Shown: one piece after another, positions 1-6,350 of the stretch | Layout of the letters: every line of letters begins with the position of its first letter | Numbering within the stretch: position 1 is the stretch's first letter | DNA from: Paludibacter sp. | GTDB taxonomy: Bacteria > Bacteroidota > Bacteroidia > Bacteroidales > Paludibacteraceae | Direction of reading: 5' to 3' | NCBI GenBank assembly: GCA_028748945.1 | Contig: JAQTOL010000181.1 | Coordinates: forward strand, 1-6,733 | Length of the DNA stretch: 6,733 bases | The notes under the pieces: generated by a model | Databases searched by the model: none | Seen by the model: only the letters and a program-made list of their open reading frames with translations | Told to the model about the DNA's origin: nothing | Program-made: the position numbers and the translations under genes

Positions 1-11
1 ACAAGGATGAA

Positions 12-60
12 AGAGTTCCGACTCTGTCAATAGAGAAATATGACAGAGTTGGAACTCTGT
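12..60. repeat. Nested inverted repeat, REP-like intergenic palindrome or unconventional terminator
   Basis: Bases 12-29 and 41-58 are inverted copies (17 of 18 matched, the exception being a G/T at 20/50) around an 11-base spacer. Each arm is also palindromic: AGAGT-TCCG-ACTCT at 12-25, and ACAGAGTT-GG-AACTCTGT at 43-60. The DNA can therefore form one long hairpin or two smaller ones. It lies 11 bases beyond the rarA stop, so it could end that transcript, but no clear U-run follows on the minus strand. Its organisation resembles dispersed REP/BIME-type palindromes. Only one copy is visible here and the window begins just to its left, so the full extent is unknown. Confidence 0.6.
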
Positions 61-71
61 TATCCATTAAT

Positions 72-1337
72 CTAATATCTTCCTTTCCACAAAGTTCTTA
101 ACCACTCGCCTAATTTACTTTCCGCCGGACTATTTTGAATTTTCCATATACGTTCATTTTTGAGTTCGATGGGCATAAATAGTTGATCAACAAAATGATT
201 GGCGAAATCATGTGAATATTTATAATCTTTTCCGTAATTGAGTTCTTTCATTAATTTGGTAGGAGCATTTCGCAGATGCAAAGGAACGGGAAGATTGCCG
301 GTTCGTTCCACTAAAGCTAAGGCATCGTCAATGGCAAGATAAGCGGAGTTGCTTTTGGGAGAAGCAGCCAGATACACCGTTGCTTCTGCCAGAATAATAC
401 GTCCTTCGGGCCAGCCAATTTTTTGTAAAGCATCAAAACAGGCATTTGCCAACAATAAAGCATTGGGATTTGCCAGTCCAATATCCTCAGAAGCTGAAAT
501 AACCAAACGGCGTGCAATAAATTTCGGATCTTCTCCACCGGCAACCATGCGTGCTAACCAGTAAATGGCAGCATCAGGATCACTTCCCCGTATGGATTTG
601 ATAAATGCGGAAATAATATCGTAGTGCATTTCACCATCCTTGTCGTAAGCCGATGGGTTTTGCTGCAGACGCTCGGTAACTGTTTCGTTGGTGAAGATGA
701 CTTTTTCCGATTGATCGGAATTAGCAACTAATTCTATAATGTTTAGCAATTTACGTGCATCACCACCGGAGAAACGTAACAGGGATTCCGTTTCTTCAAA
801 CACAATTTCCCTGTTCTTCAGTTCGATATCCGTCTTTATAGCATAATCGGCTAATGCCAATAAATCTTCTTTGTCAAGCGATTTAAGCACGTAAACCTGG
901 CAACGGGAAAGGAGAGGAGTAATTACCTCGAATGAAGGGTTTTCGGTTGTTGCACCTATCAGTGTAACTGTTCCATTTTCCACAGCACCGAGTAAAGAAT
1001 CTTGTTGCGATTTACTGAAACGATGTATTTCGTCTATAAACAAAATCGGATTAGCTTGTGAAAAGAAGCGGTTGGCTTTTGCTTTTTCAATTACCTCACG
1101 TACATCTTTTACGCCCGAACTGACAGCACTCAACGTATAAAACGGCCGATCCAACTTATTTGCAATGATTTTTGCCAACGTCGTTTTGCCCACACCCGGA
1201 GGTCCCCACAGAATGAACTAGGCAATGTGCCCCGATTCAATCATCTTCCGCAGGATCGCATTTTCCCCAACCAGATGTTTTTGTCCTATATAATTATCAA
1301 GGGTTTGTGGACGTAGACGTTCGGCTAGTGGTGGCAT
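72..1337 (-). pseudogene. rarA: Replication-associated recombination protein A (RarA/MgsA), AAA+ ATPase, interrupted by an in-frame amber stop
   Basis: RarA is a clamp-loader-related AAA+ ATPase that acts at stalled replication forks. Reading from the ATG at 1337 gives 421 codons, the usual family length. Codons 1-39 carry the typical N-terminus (ERLRPQTLDNYIGQKHL), but codon 40 is TAG (1220-1218). The frame then continues intact: Walker A GPPGVGKTT (codons 45-53), Walker B LFIDE (about 99-103), sensor 1 ATTENP (129-134), arginine finger in LLSRC (R145), sensor 2 GGDAR (191-195), and the C-terminal MgsA domain with SEDIGLA (283-289) and SPKSNSAY (326-333). Reading only the downstream part would start at a GTG (1193) that is the Val codon inside Walker A, removing GPPG, so it cannot give an active ATPase. 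The family usually has Ser at the stop position; TCG to TAG is one base. The downstream frame is undamaged, so this is a recent nonsense mutation or a sequence error. Identity is very sure; functional state is uncertain. Confidence 0.93.
1218..1220 (-). other. In-frame TAG stop (codon 40) in rarA
   Basis: On the minus strand the codons around this site read H-I-A-stop-F-I-L-W-G-P-P-G. Homologues have a small residue, typically Ser, between the GH(I/L)xx segment and the hydrophobic strand leading to Walker A. Changing T to G at 1219 on the plus strand would give TCG (Ser). Codon reassignment of TAG is unlikely, because rarA itself (72-74) and the DUF1697 gene (6351-6353) terminate with TAG. 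Confidence 0.9.
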
Positions 1338-1360
1338 GGTTCTATATGTTTTTTAAAAGG

Positions 1361-1392
1361 CAAATGTAGTAATAATGTGCCAAAACGCCAAT
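1361..1392 (-). promoter_or_regulatory. Bacteroidota-type promoter for rarA
   Basis: On the minus strand, ATTG (1392-1389) is separated by 20 bases from TACATTTG (1368-1361). The latter matches the -7 consensus TAnnTTTG of the Bacteroidota primary sigma factor exactly. The upstream box has one mismatch to TTTG. Transcription would start near 1354-1356, leaving a short leader of about 18 bases before the ATG at 1337. This supports that ATG as the true rarA start. Confidence 0.55.
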
Positions 1393-1506
1393 TATAATTG
1401 AAAAGAACACAAAGAATTTCTTCTCCAAATTATAGTTTCTTACTGACGCAAAACAACTCCCAAATTGACTCATGTCATTCTGTGGGTTAAATAAAAACAG
1501 GATGAG

Positions 1507-1944
1507 TTATTTACTTTCAGTAAATACATTCGCCTTTTTCCAAATCTGTTTATATGGATTATTAATTCCTGAAATATATAACAGATCGTTTTTTAAAGCT
1601 ATATAAAAGAGGTTTTTAGTCCCTTTTATAGAAATCAATTGAGGGGTCGCATAAGTGAGAGTTTCGGTATACGTGTCGTTCTCAAGAGAATAGGAACCAA
1701 AAAATATTCCGACAAAAACACCTGTTTCCTTGTTCACTTTTAATACAGTAAATGATTCGGGAGTTAATAATTTGTATTCAGTAAAGCCAGATACAGTTGG
1801 AACGGGATTGCCAACCGAATCACATTGTTGCCATATCCCAATTAGTTTGGTTTTGTCAATGGAGGATGTCTGGGCGCTACAAATGCTATTGAAAATAAAT
1901 GCAATAACAAAGATAAGTGCTGATAAAGTCAATTTTTTTTTCAT
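1507..1944 (-). CDS. Small secreted protein, DUF4488/lipocalin-like
   Basis: A 145-residue protein starting at the ATG at 1944 (MKKKLTL). An ATG-like extension to 1983 would put 13 residues before the basic start of the signal peptide and is less likely. Residues 1-24 form a signal peptide: KKK, a hydrophobic stretch LSALIFVIAFIFN, then SICSA before Gln25. The Cys at 22 is not in a good lipobox, so export by signal peptidase I to the periplasm or beyond is expected. The mature part opens with KLIGIWQQC (33-41), runs through alternating beta-rich segments such as YTETLTYAT (92-100), and ends with a YKQIWKKA strand (131-138). This layout, beginning with G-x-W and ending with a W-K strand, is that of the Bacteroidota DUF4488 and related lipocalin-like families; the family name is from memory of the pattern. 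No catalytic residues are recognisable and the function is unknown. It lies 169 bases upstream of rarA and is probably an independent transcript. Confidence 0.75.
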   Translation of the reverse strand: MKKKLTLSALIFVIAFIFNSICSAQTSSIDKTKLIGIWQQCDSVGNPVPTVSGFTEYKLLTPESFTVLKVNKETGVFVGIFFGSYSLENDTYTETLTYATPQLISIKGTKNLFYIALKNDLLYISGINNPYKQIWKKANVFTESK

Positions 1945-1983
1945 GGCGATTGCTTTTAAATGAATAAATATAGAATACAACAT

Positions 1984-2178
1984 AATTGGATGATGCCAAT
2001 AATATGTTGGCGTATAAGAATCTAAATAGTTACTAATGAATGAAGTTTAAAATCACACAAAATGAAAATGTCACTTAAAAGAAATTTTCCTGTTAATGTT
2101 CCACTCGATTGTACAAATATATGAAATTATTATTCATATAAATAAGGTTGTATTAACTCTTTTTCGAAAAAACAACAA
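1984..2178. other. Intergenic region between the GH28 and DUF4488-like genes
   Basis: 195 A+T-rich bases with no gene that I can support. They contain an 8-bp inverted repeat (TATATGAA at 2118-2125 and its complement at 2133-2140), a TTTTTCGAAAAA palindrome at 2160-2171, and a TATATTTG on the minus strand (2121-2114) that matches the -7 box but lacks a TTTG at the right distance. A weaker TATATTTA (1972-1965) lies closer to the ATG at 1944. None is convincing alone. The region presumably holds the end of the GH28 transcript and the promoter of the small secreted protein. Confidence 0.5.
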
Positions 2179-3657
2179 TTACTTTATTGTCGTATTTATT
2201 TGTCTGCAATCAACCCCCAATTTAAATTCGGGTCTGGTATCCGGTTTAAGCGGAGTTATTTTAATATTGGAAAAATTAATATTCCGGGCATGACGAATAT
2301 AAAAACCATAAGCGGGAAGACCTTTTACCGAAAACTGATGTGCATCGGGATAACCGGTAATGTCTTCTACTACAGGTTTATTAATTAGCGTAGAATCACC
2401 ACCACCTGCCATGCTCACATGCATATTGCGAATTATAATATCTTCAATCGGAAAGCCTTCAATGCCAGATATGAATGAACCTTGTCCAAAGTTATTGTCA
2501 CCGGTTACATTTTCAATAACAATATTTTTCAATTGTGCGGGGGTCGGTTTGGGTTCAGCGGCCATTACCCTTCCACGGTTGCCAATCCGAAGGAATACAG
2601 GACAATTGGTCCGGCTAATGTTCACATTTGTAATAAGAATATTGTCAATATTTCCACCATCCACAGTTGCAAGTGTGATTCCGGTACTGGTAACGCGGTT
2701 CTTATCCCAACAGGGGAGTGAGTCCGGGATGCCGCCTAAAGTCAGGTTTCGTGCCAGGATATTGCGAAACGAACCTTGTGTATCTGTTCCTATTTTGAGG
2801 GCGTTACATGTAGTATAAAAAGTGCTGTTTTCTATCAAAATATTTTCGGTCGGTTTGTTGCTGGCACCTTTAAAACACATTGCATCGTCCTCGGCATTGA
2901 TAAAACAATTTCTCACGATCACATTGCGACAACCATCCGGATCAAGTCCATCGTTATTGAAGTTGGCATGATTAACCACTTTGATACCATCGAAAATAAG
3001 ATTTTTACAAAATAAATAACTCTGCATCCAGGCGGCTGCATTGTGAAGATAAATATCCTGAAGCACCACGTTACTGCATTCAATCATACGGATGCCAAAA
3101 GGACGACCTTCTATTGCAGTTGTAGTTTCGGTTCCTGAAAAATTTTCGCGTTCGCCACGAAAATAAATTTCTCCTTTACCCCGAATACCCACCCGATCGG
3201 CTTTTTCGGCATAAATGAGTGAAAGACGGTATCTGTTAATTTCACTGACCACACTTTTAAACTTTTCCTGATTTTCGGGATAATCTGCCAGATTGGTACT
3301 TCCCAATATCCTTGCACCTGCTGCTACTTCAAGCATAACACCTGATTTCAAAGTGATAGTTCCGGTCACGTAATCGCCTTTCGTGAATAGCACAGTTCCA
3401 CCACCTGATGCTGAACAGGTATCAATCGCTTTCTGAATGGCAACAGTATTTACAGTTTCTCCATCGGCTACAGCTCCGTAGAATTCAACCTTAAATGTCC
3501 GATCAGGAACTGTCCATGGTTTTAGTGTTTTGGTCAGGTTTGCTGCCATTGCGTTCAAATCGTTATGAATAGTTTTATCCCATGAGAGTTTTGAAGTCCG
3601 GGCTAGAAGAGTAGAGAAAAATAGAATAAAGGAAAAAAAGAAGATGTGTTTTTTCAT
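2179..3657 (-). CDS. Secreted glycoside hydrolase family 28 (polygalacturonase-like) protein
   Basis: A 492-residue exported beta-helix enzyme. Residues 1-19 are a signal peptide (MKKHIFFFSFILFFSTLLA). Residues about 55-115 are the typical GH28/pectate-lyase-3 entry: FYGAVADG, then IQKAIDTCSASGGGTV and GVMLEVAAGARI. The core carries NNDGLDPDG (224-232), with D226 in the place of the first catalytic Asp, and EDDAMCFKG (256-264), with D257/D258 as the Asp pair. GH28 enzymes hydrolyse galacturonic-acid-containing pectin chains by inversion. The usual GHG motif is not seen; NALKIGTDT (285-293) stands in that part of the helix, and the RIK-like site reads LRIGNRGR (356-363). I therefore place it in a divergent GH28 branch whose substrate (polygalacturonan, rhamnogalacturonan or another uronic-acid glycan) cannot be read from sequence. 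No SusC/SusD pair or sugar transporter lies in the window, so it is not visibly inside a polysaccharide-utilisation locus. It begins 19 bases after the acetyltransferase gene and could share its transcript. Confidence 0.92.
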   Translation of the reverse strand: MKKHIFFFSFILFFSTLLARTSKLSWDKTIHNDLNAMAANLTKTLKPWTVPDRTFKVEFYGAVADGETVNTVAIQKAIDTCSASGGGTVLFTKGDYVTGTITLKSGVMLEVAAGARILGSTNLADYPENQEKFKSVVSEINRYRLSLIYAEKADRVGIRGKGEIYFRGERENFSGTETTTAIEGRPFGIRMIECSNVVLQDIYLHNAAAWMQSYLFCKNLIFDGIKVVNHANFNNDGLDPDGCRNVIVRNCFINAEDDAMCFKGASNKPTENILIENSTFYTTCNALKIGTDTQGSFRNILARNLTLGGIPDSLPCWDKNRVTSTGITLATVDGGNIDNILITNVNISRTNCPVFLRIGNRGRVMAAEPKPTPAQLKNIVIENVTGDNNFGQGSFISGIEGFPIEDIIIRNMHVSMAGGGDSTLINKPVVEDITGYPDAHQFSVKGLPAYGFYIRHARNINFSNIKITPLKPDTRPEFKLGVDCRQINTTIK

Positions 3658-3676
3658 GTGTATGTAGATAATATGA

Positions 3677-4174
3677 TTATATTTTCAATTCGTAAACAGG
3701 TATAAACCTTTCAGGAATAGATGATTTAGTGTCGTATAAATAATAAGCCCCAACTTTATCATAAAAACCTCTTGCAAATGGATCGACAAAAATCAACAAG
3801 TTATGAATTCTCTTTTCTACTGAAATTTGTTTTAAATTTTCTATCAATTTTCGACCAATACCTATTCCATGATAGTCGGGATGTATAAAGATATGCTCTA
3901 ACCAAAATCCTTTTTGCACAAAAGTATCTCCCGAATAAAATTCGTATTTGTTTTCAACAATGGAATAAAAACCAATAATCTGATTTTTGTAAATAGCTTT
4001 ATATACAGTGTTTTGAAGAATATATTCACCTGTGATGGTCAATTCATCTTTCCATATATCATAGAAGTGTATCGGATAATTCCAATGTCTTTTTGCCGCG
4101 AATGAAATTCTGGTCAAAGCCTCAGAATCCTGTTCCACAGCTTTTTCAATTCTTATTTCCTGTACGTTTATCAA
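3677..4174 (-). CDS. GNAT family N-acetyltransferase with a TTG start
   Basis: A 165-residue GCN5-related acetyltransferase that would transfer acetyl from acetyl-CoA to an amine; the acceptor is unknown. The acetyl-CoA pyrophosphate loop (motif A) is clear: FIHPDYHGIGIGRKL (about 96-110), with H-G-I-G-I-G at 102-107, preceded by the beta-4 strand LEHIFIHP. Motif B is visible as FYDKVGAYY (137-145). The N-terminal part (VEQDSEALTRISFAAKRHW) is the usual helix 1/2 region. Length is normal for a single GNAT domain. The start is unusual: there is no ATG anywhere in this frame back to the TAA at 4219-4217. TTG at 4174 is the only conventional alternative start that keeps the N-terminal strand EIRIEKA, so it is chosen here. 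A nine-codon ATG frame (4209-4180) in another phase lies just upstream. The start could instead reflect a sequence error. Confidence 0.85.
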   Translation of the reverse strand: MINVQEIRIEKAVEQDSEALTRISFAAKRHWNYPIHFYDIWKDELTITGEYILQNTVYKAIYKNQIIGFYSIVENKYEFYSGDTFVQKGFWLEHIFIHPDYHGIGIGRKLIENLKQISVEKRIHNLLIFVDPFARGFYDKVGAYYLYDTKSSIPERFIPVYELKI

Positions 4175-4298
4175 AGTTCTTATATAAGTACGTTGGCAAT
4201 CCGGTTCATTTTTTCGTTATTATCGGTATCACGTGTTAATGTCAAAATATGATTTTATATCGTAATATTCAGCTATTTAATAATAAAGTATTGATAGC

Positions 4299-4832
4299 TT
4301 AACAGCGAACATAATGCATTTGTACCAATCCTTTAGGAAAAGATTTTGAGCTGACAAGTTTCAGTTTCTTTTCCGGATACCCGTTCTTAAATAAAGAAAT
4401 ACCTTCGCCAAGCAGTACCGGTATTATCGATATATAAAACTCGTCAATCAGATTGTTCTTTAATAATTCATTCACAACTTCAGCGCCACCATCCACAAAA
4501 ATATTTTTTCCCGACATATTTTTTAGAACTGCTACGAGTTCCTTCAGATTTCCGGTATAAAATTTCACCAATCCTATTGGCGGTCTTGCTGTTCGGGTAA
4601 TGATATAAGTATCTTTGTCGGCATGAGGAAAATCGGTACCCATGGACAAAACTTTATCATATGTTTTACGTCCCAGAATCACTGTATCTATTGTTTCTAT
4701 GAAGCTGTTATACCCATAATCCTGTTTTTTTTCTTCCACTATCGAAAGAAAATCCAATCCATCATCGGATGTGGCAATATAACCATCGAGACTCATGGCA
4801 ATGTAAAGAATAAGATTTCTTTCGTTTTGCAT
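4299..4832 (-). CDS. RibD C-terminal/dihydrofolate-reductase-like family protein
   Basis: A 177-residue protein of the RibD_C (DHFR-fold) family of NADPH-dependent reductases. Motifs: LYIAMSLDGYIA (9-20), the family opening strand; ILGRKTYDKVL (52-62), the nucleotide-binding segment; IFVDGGAEVVNELL (111-124); and IDEFYISIIPVLLGEG (129-144). The true RibD partner, an N-terminal deaminase domain, is absent, so this is the stand-alone type often called a deaminase-reductase-like protein. Its substrate is unknown and need not be riboflavin-related. I start at ATG 4832. A TTG six bases earlier at 4838 is possible but unnecessary. With the ATG, the gene begins 7 bases after the DUF3795 stop, so the two are almost certainly co-transcribed. 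Translational coupling is plausible, since no separate promoter fits in the gap. Confidence 0.88.
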   Translation of the reverse strand: MQNERNLILYIAMSLDGYIATSDDGLDFLSIVEEKKQDYGYNSFIETIDTVILGRKTYDKVLSMGTDFPHADKDTYIITRTARPPIGLVKFYTGNLKELVAVLKNMSGKNIFVDGGAEVVNELLKNNLIDEFYISIIPVLLGEGISLFKNGYPEKKLKLVSSKSFPKGLVQMHYVRC

Positions 4833-4839
4833 TTTCAAG

Positions 4840-5247
4840 TCAGTTAGGCTTTGAAGCAGTTTCTCTGCATTTCAAACAAAATCCTCTGTGTACACAGACG
4901 GTTCCTCCACAATCAGGACAAAGCCATCTGTCATGTTCCATTTCAAGAAACCGATCCAGCCCCGAATTTTTAATCGTTTCCAGGTTTTCGATCATACTCA
5001 TGTGATATTTCAACCGATAGCGCTTATCCAGTTGTTTTAAACGCAAACATGGATACTTTGAACATTCATAGCAAAATTTTGAATCTGTTTGTTCCAGAAA
5101 ATCGCAATTTTTTATAACGCAGGCAGAACAATGACCTATTTTCTGCTTGTTATCACCCCAACAACCGCCACAGGTATTTCTGGTTCTTAAATAGGCTAAA
5201 CAGATTCCGCAGTTCATTCCACAAGGGGCTATTGTTCTTGCATCCAT
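4840..5247 (-). CDS. Cysteine-rich DUF3795 domain protein
   Basis: A 135-residue protein with 16 cysteines, which suggests several bound metal ions (zinc or possibly iron-sulfur); this is inference. The opening APCGMNCGICLAYLR (7-21) and the following CGGCWGD (26-32) are hallmarks of DUF3795, a family of unknown function found mostly in anaerobes. A middle cluster holds C40, C43, C48, C59, C62 and C67, and is followed by a helical segment LDKRYRLKYHMSMIENLE (73-90). The C-terminus has a zinc-ribbon-like WLCPDCGGTVCVHRGFCLKC (108-127), which I recall as typical of this family rather than an added domain. There is no signal peptide, so it is expected in the cytoplasm. It sits 22 bases after the methyltransferase gene and 7 bases before the reductase gene, in the middle of a probable operon. 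Confidence 0.88.
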   Translation of the reverse strand: MDARTIAPCGMNCGICLAYLRTRNTCGGCWGDNKQKIGHCSACVIKNCDFLEQTDSKFCYECSKYPCLRLKQLDKRYRLKYHMSMIENLETIKNSGLDRFLEMEHDRWLCPDCGGTVCVHRGFCLKCRETASKPN

Positions 5248-5269
5248 CTGAGTAAAACAATTACAATTA

Positions 5270-6160
5270 TTAATGTCCGGAATTCAGAACTTCCACTAAT
5301 TTGTGAATGTGAGCAGGAGTAGTTCCGCAACAACCGCCGATAATATTGGCACCTGCTTTGGCCAGTTGTGGAGCAAATGATGCCATCATCTCGGGCGATT
5401 CGGGAAAAACGGTACATGTTCCCTGTAAAACAGGTAATCCTGCATTGGCATGAATCAACACCGGTATGTCTTTATCCACCGATCGGATTTCTTCCGTAAT
5501 TTTTATCATTCCTTCGATTCCGTTGCTGCAATTAGCACCAACTATATGGGCACCGGCTTCCTTTAAAGCTACTACCATTTCTGCCGGTGAAACGCCCATC
5601 ATTGTCCGGTAACCACCTGTCAATAATTTGTCAAAAGTCATGGTGCAAATTACTTCACAGGGAGTGTTTTCGCGACAAGCACGCACCGCTATCTCAGCTT
5701 CATCGATGGCAGTCATGGTTTCAATAACCAGTGCATCGGCTCCACCTTCGTAGAGTGCAATTGCCTGTTCTTTGAAGGCGTTATAAAGTTCTTCTTCGGT
5801 TACATCACCCATCATCAACATTTTTCCTGTTGGTCCGATTGAACCTAACACGTATTTATCGTTCCCGGCTGCCTGTCGGGAAATTTCTGCTGCTTTTTTA
5901 TTCAGTTCATATGCTTTGTCAGCTAATCCGAAACCTTCCAGTTTGAAACGGTTGCCACCAAAACTGTTTGTTTCTATTGTATCAGCACCGGCTTCTATGT
6001 AACCAAGAGCAATATCCAGCACGACACCGGGATGATCAATGTTCCACTGTTCAGGGCATTCACCGGGCTGTAAACCCTTGGCTTGTAAAAAAGTACCCCA
6101 GGCACCATCCGATACCAATGTTTTTCCTTGTGAGACGAGTTCTAATAATGTTGGTTTCAT
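5270..6160 (-). CDS. Homocysteine S-methyltransferase domain protein (MetH N-terminal-like, stand-alone)
   Basis: A 296-residue TIM-barrel protein of the homocysteine S-methyltransferase family. It matches the first module of cobalamin-dependent methionine synthase (MetH), which binds homocysteine through zinc. Signature segments: LVSDGAWGTFLQ (15-26), IEAGADTIETNSFGGNR (55-71), and GSIGPTGKM (106-114). The three zinc ligands are in place: C211 in GANCSNG, and C277/C278 in GGCCGTTP. Spacing is close to that in MetH. The cobalamin, folate and reactivation domains are absent, so methyl transfer to homocysteine would need a separate corrinoid protein or another donor such as S-methylmethionine or betaine; the family is known to use these. 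I start at ATG 6160 (MKPTLLEL). The frame stays open to 6229, but those extra residues do not fit the family and overlap the promoter. It is the first gene of a three-gene cluster. Confidence 0.92.
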   Translation of the reverse strand: MKPTLLELVSQGKTLVSDGAWGTFLQAKGLQPGECPEQWNIDHPGVVLDIALGYIEAGADTIETNSFGGNRFKLEGFGLADKAYELNKKAAEISRQAAGNDKYVLGSIGPTGKMLMMGDVTEEELYNAFKEQAIALYEGGADALVIETMTAIDEAEIAVRACRENTPCEVICTMTFDKLLTGGYRTMMGVSPAEMVVALKEAGAHIVGANCSNGIEGMIKITEEIRSVDKDIPVLIHANAGLPVLQGTCTVFPESPEMMASFAPQLAKAGANIIGGCCGTTPAHIHKLVEVLNSGH

Positions 6161-6198
6161 GGCTATGTTGATATTTTTTTGATTAATAGAATTGATTA

Positions 6199-6230
6199 CA
6201 AAAGTATGAAATGTTTTTATGAATAACAAA
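6199..6230 (-). promoter_or_regulatory. Bacteroidota-type promoter for the methyltransferase cluster
   Basis: On the minus strand, TTTG (6230-6227) is followed after exactly 20 bases by TACTTTTG (6206-6199). Both boxes fit the Bacteroidota consensus TTTG / TAnnTTTG perfectly. Predicted transcription start is near 6192, giving a leader of about 32 bases before the ATG at 6160. It rules out the longer reading frame starting at 6229. It is the only clear promoter ahead of the three genes down to 4299. No riboswitch-sized leader fits in this short stretch. Confidence 0.7.
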
Positions 6231-6281
6231 AATACTATAAATGAAACCCTGAATCTGTAATGATATTCATTTGTGTTACAA

Positions 6282-6325
6282 AAGAACAGGAGAAACAGGT
6301 TTTTATGCCCGTTTCTCCTGTTCTT
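6282..6325 (-). terminator. Inverted repeat, likely terminator of the DUF1697 gene
   Basis: Arms 6282-6296 and 6311-6325 are perfect 15-bp inverted copies (AAGAACAGGAGAAAC and its complement) around a 14-base loop. The repeat begins 25 bases after the DUF1697 stop. Read on the minus strand, the stem ends in TTCTTTTG, a short U-rich tail. It separates this gene from the promoter at 6199-6230. The stem is strong but the U-run is short, so it may also stabilise the 3' end. Confidence 0.7.
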
Positions 6326-6350
6326 AAATCAGGGAGAAAAATGAGATTTT

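Noticed and set aside
108..127. An extra zinc-ribbon domain fused to DUF3795
   Set aside because: The C-P-x-C-G-G...C-V-H-x-G-x-C-x-x-C ending is, as far as I recall, normal for this family, so it is not a fusion. The positions given are residue numbers within the protein encoded at 4840-5247.
72..1193. A 373-residue protein starting at GTG 1193 as the real rarA product
   Set aside because: The GTG is the Val codon in Walker A, so this start would discard half the P-loop and the conserved N-terminus, which is present upstream in the same frame.
1218..1220. TAG recoded as an amino acid in this organism
   Set aside because: Two genes in the window, rarA and the DUF1697 gene, end with TAG at family-appropriate positions, so general reassignment is unlikely.
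2118..2140. Inverted repeat as terminator of the GH28 gene
   Set aside because: The stem is only 8 bp, almost all A/T, and no U-run follows on the minus strand; it is noted only as part of the intergenic region.
2360..2818. A 152-residue plus-strand reading frame opposite the GH28 gene
   Set aside because: It is antisense to a clearly conserved coding region, has no recognisable motif, and has no promoter of its own. The other plus-strand frames are shadows for the same reason.
4271..4299. AGCTAT/ATAGCT repeat overlapping the stop of the RibD_C-like gene as a terminator
   Set aside because: The stem is six base pairs with a 17-base A+T-rich loop and no U-tail, so it is indistinguishable from chance in this composition.
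4833..4838. TTG start for the RibD_C-like protein at 4838
   Set aside because: ATG at 4832 is only two codons downstream and fits the family N-terminus equally well.
6161..6229. N-terminal extension of the methyltransferase from 6229
   Set aside because: It overlaps a perfect promoter, adds residues not seen in the family, and ends in a good ATG with the expected N-terminus at 6160.
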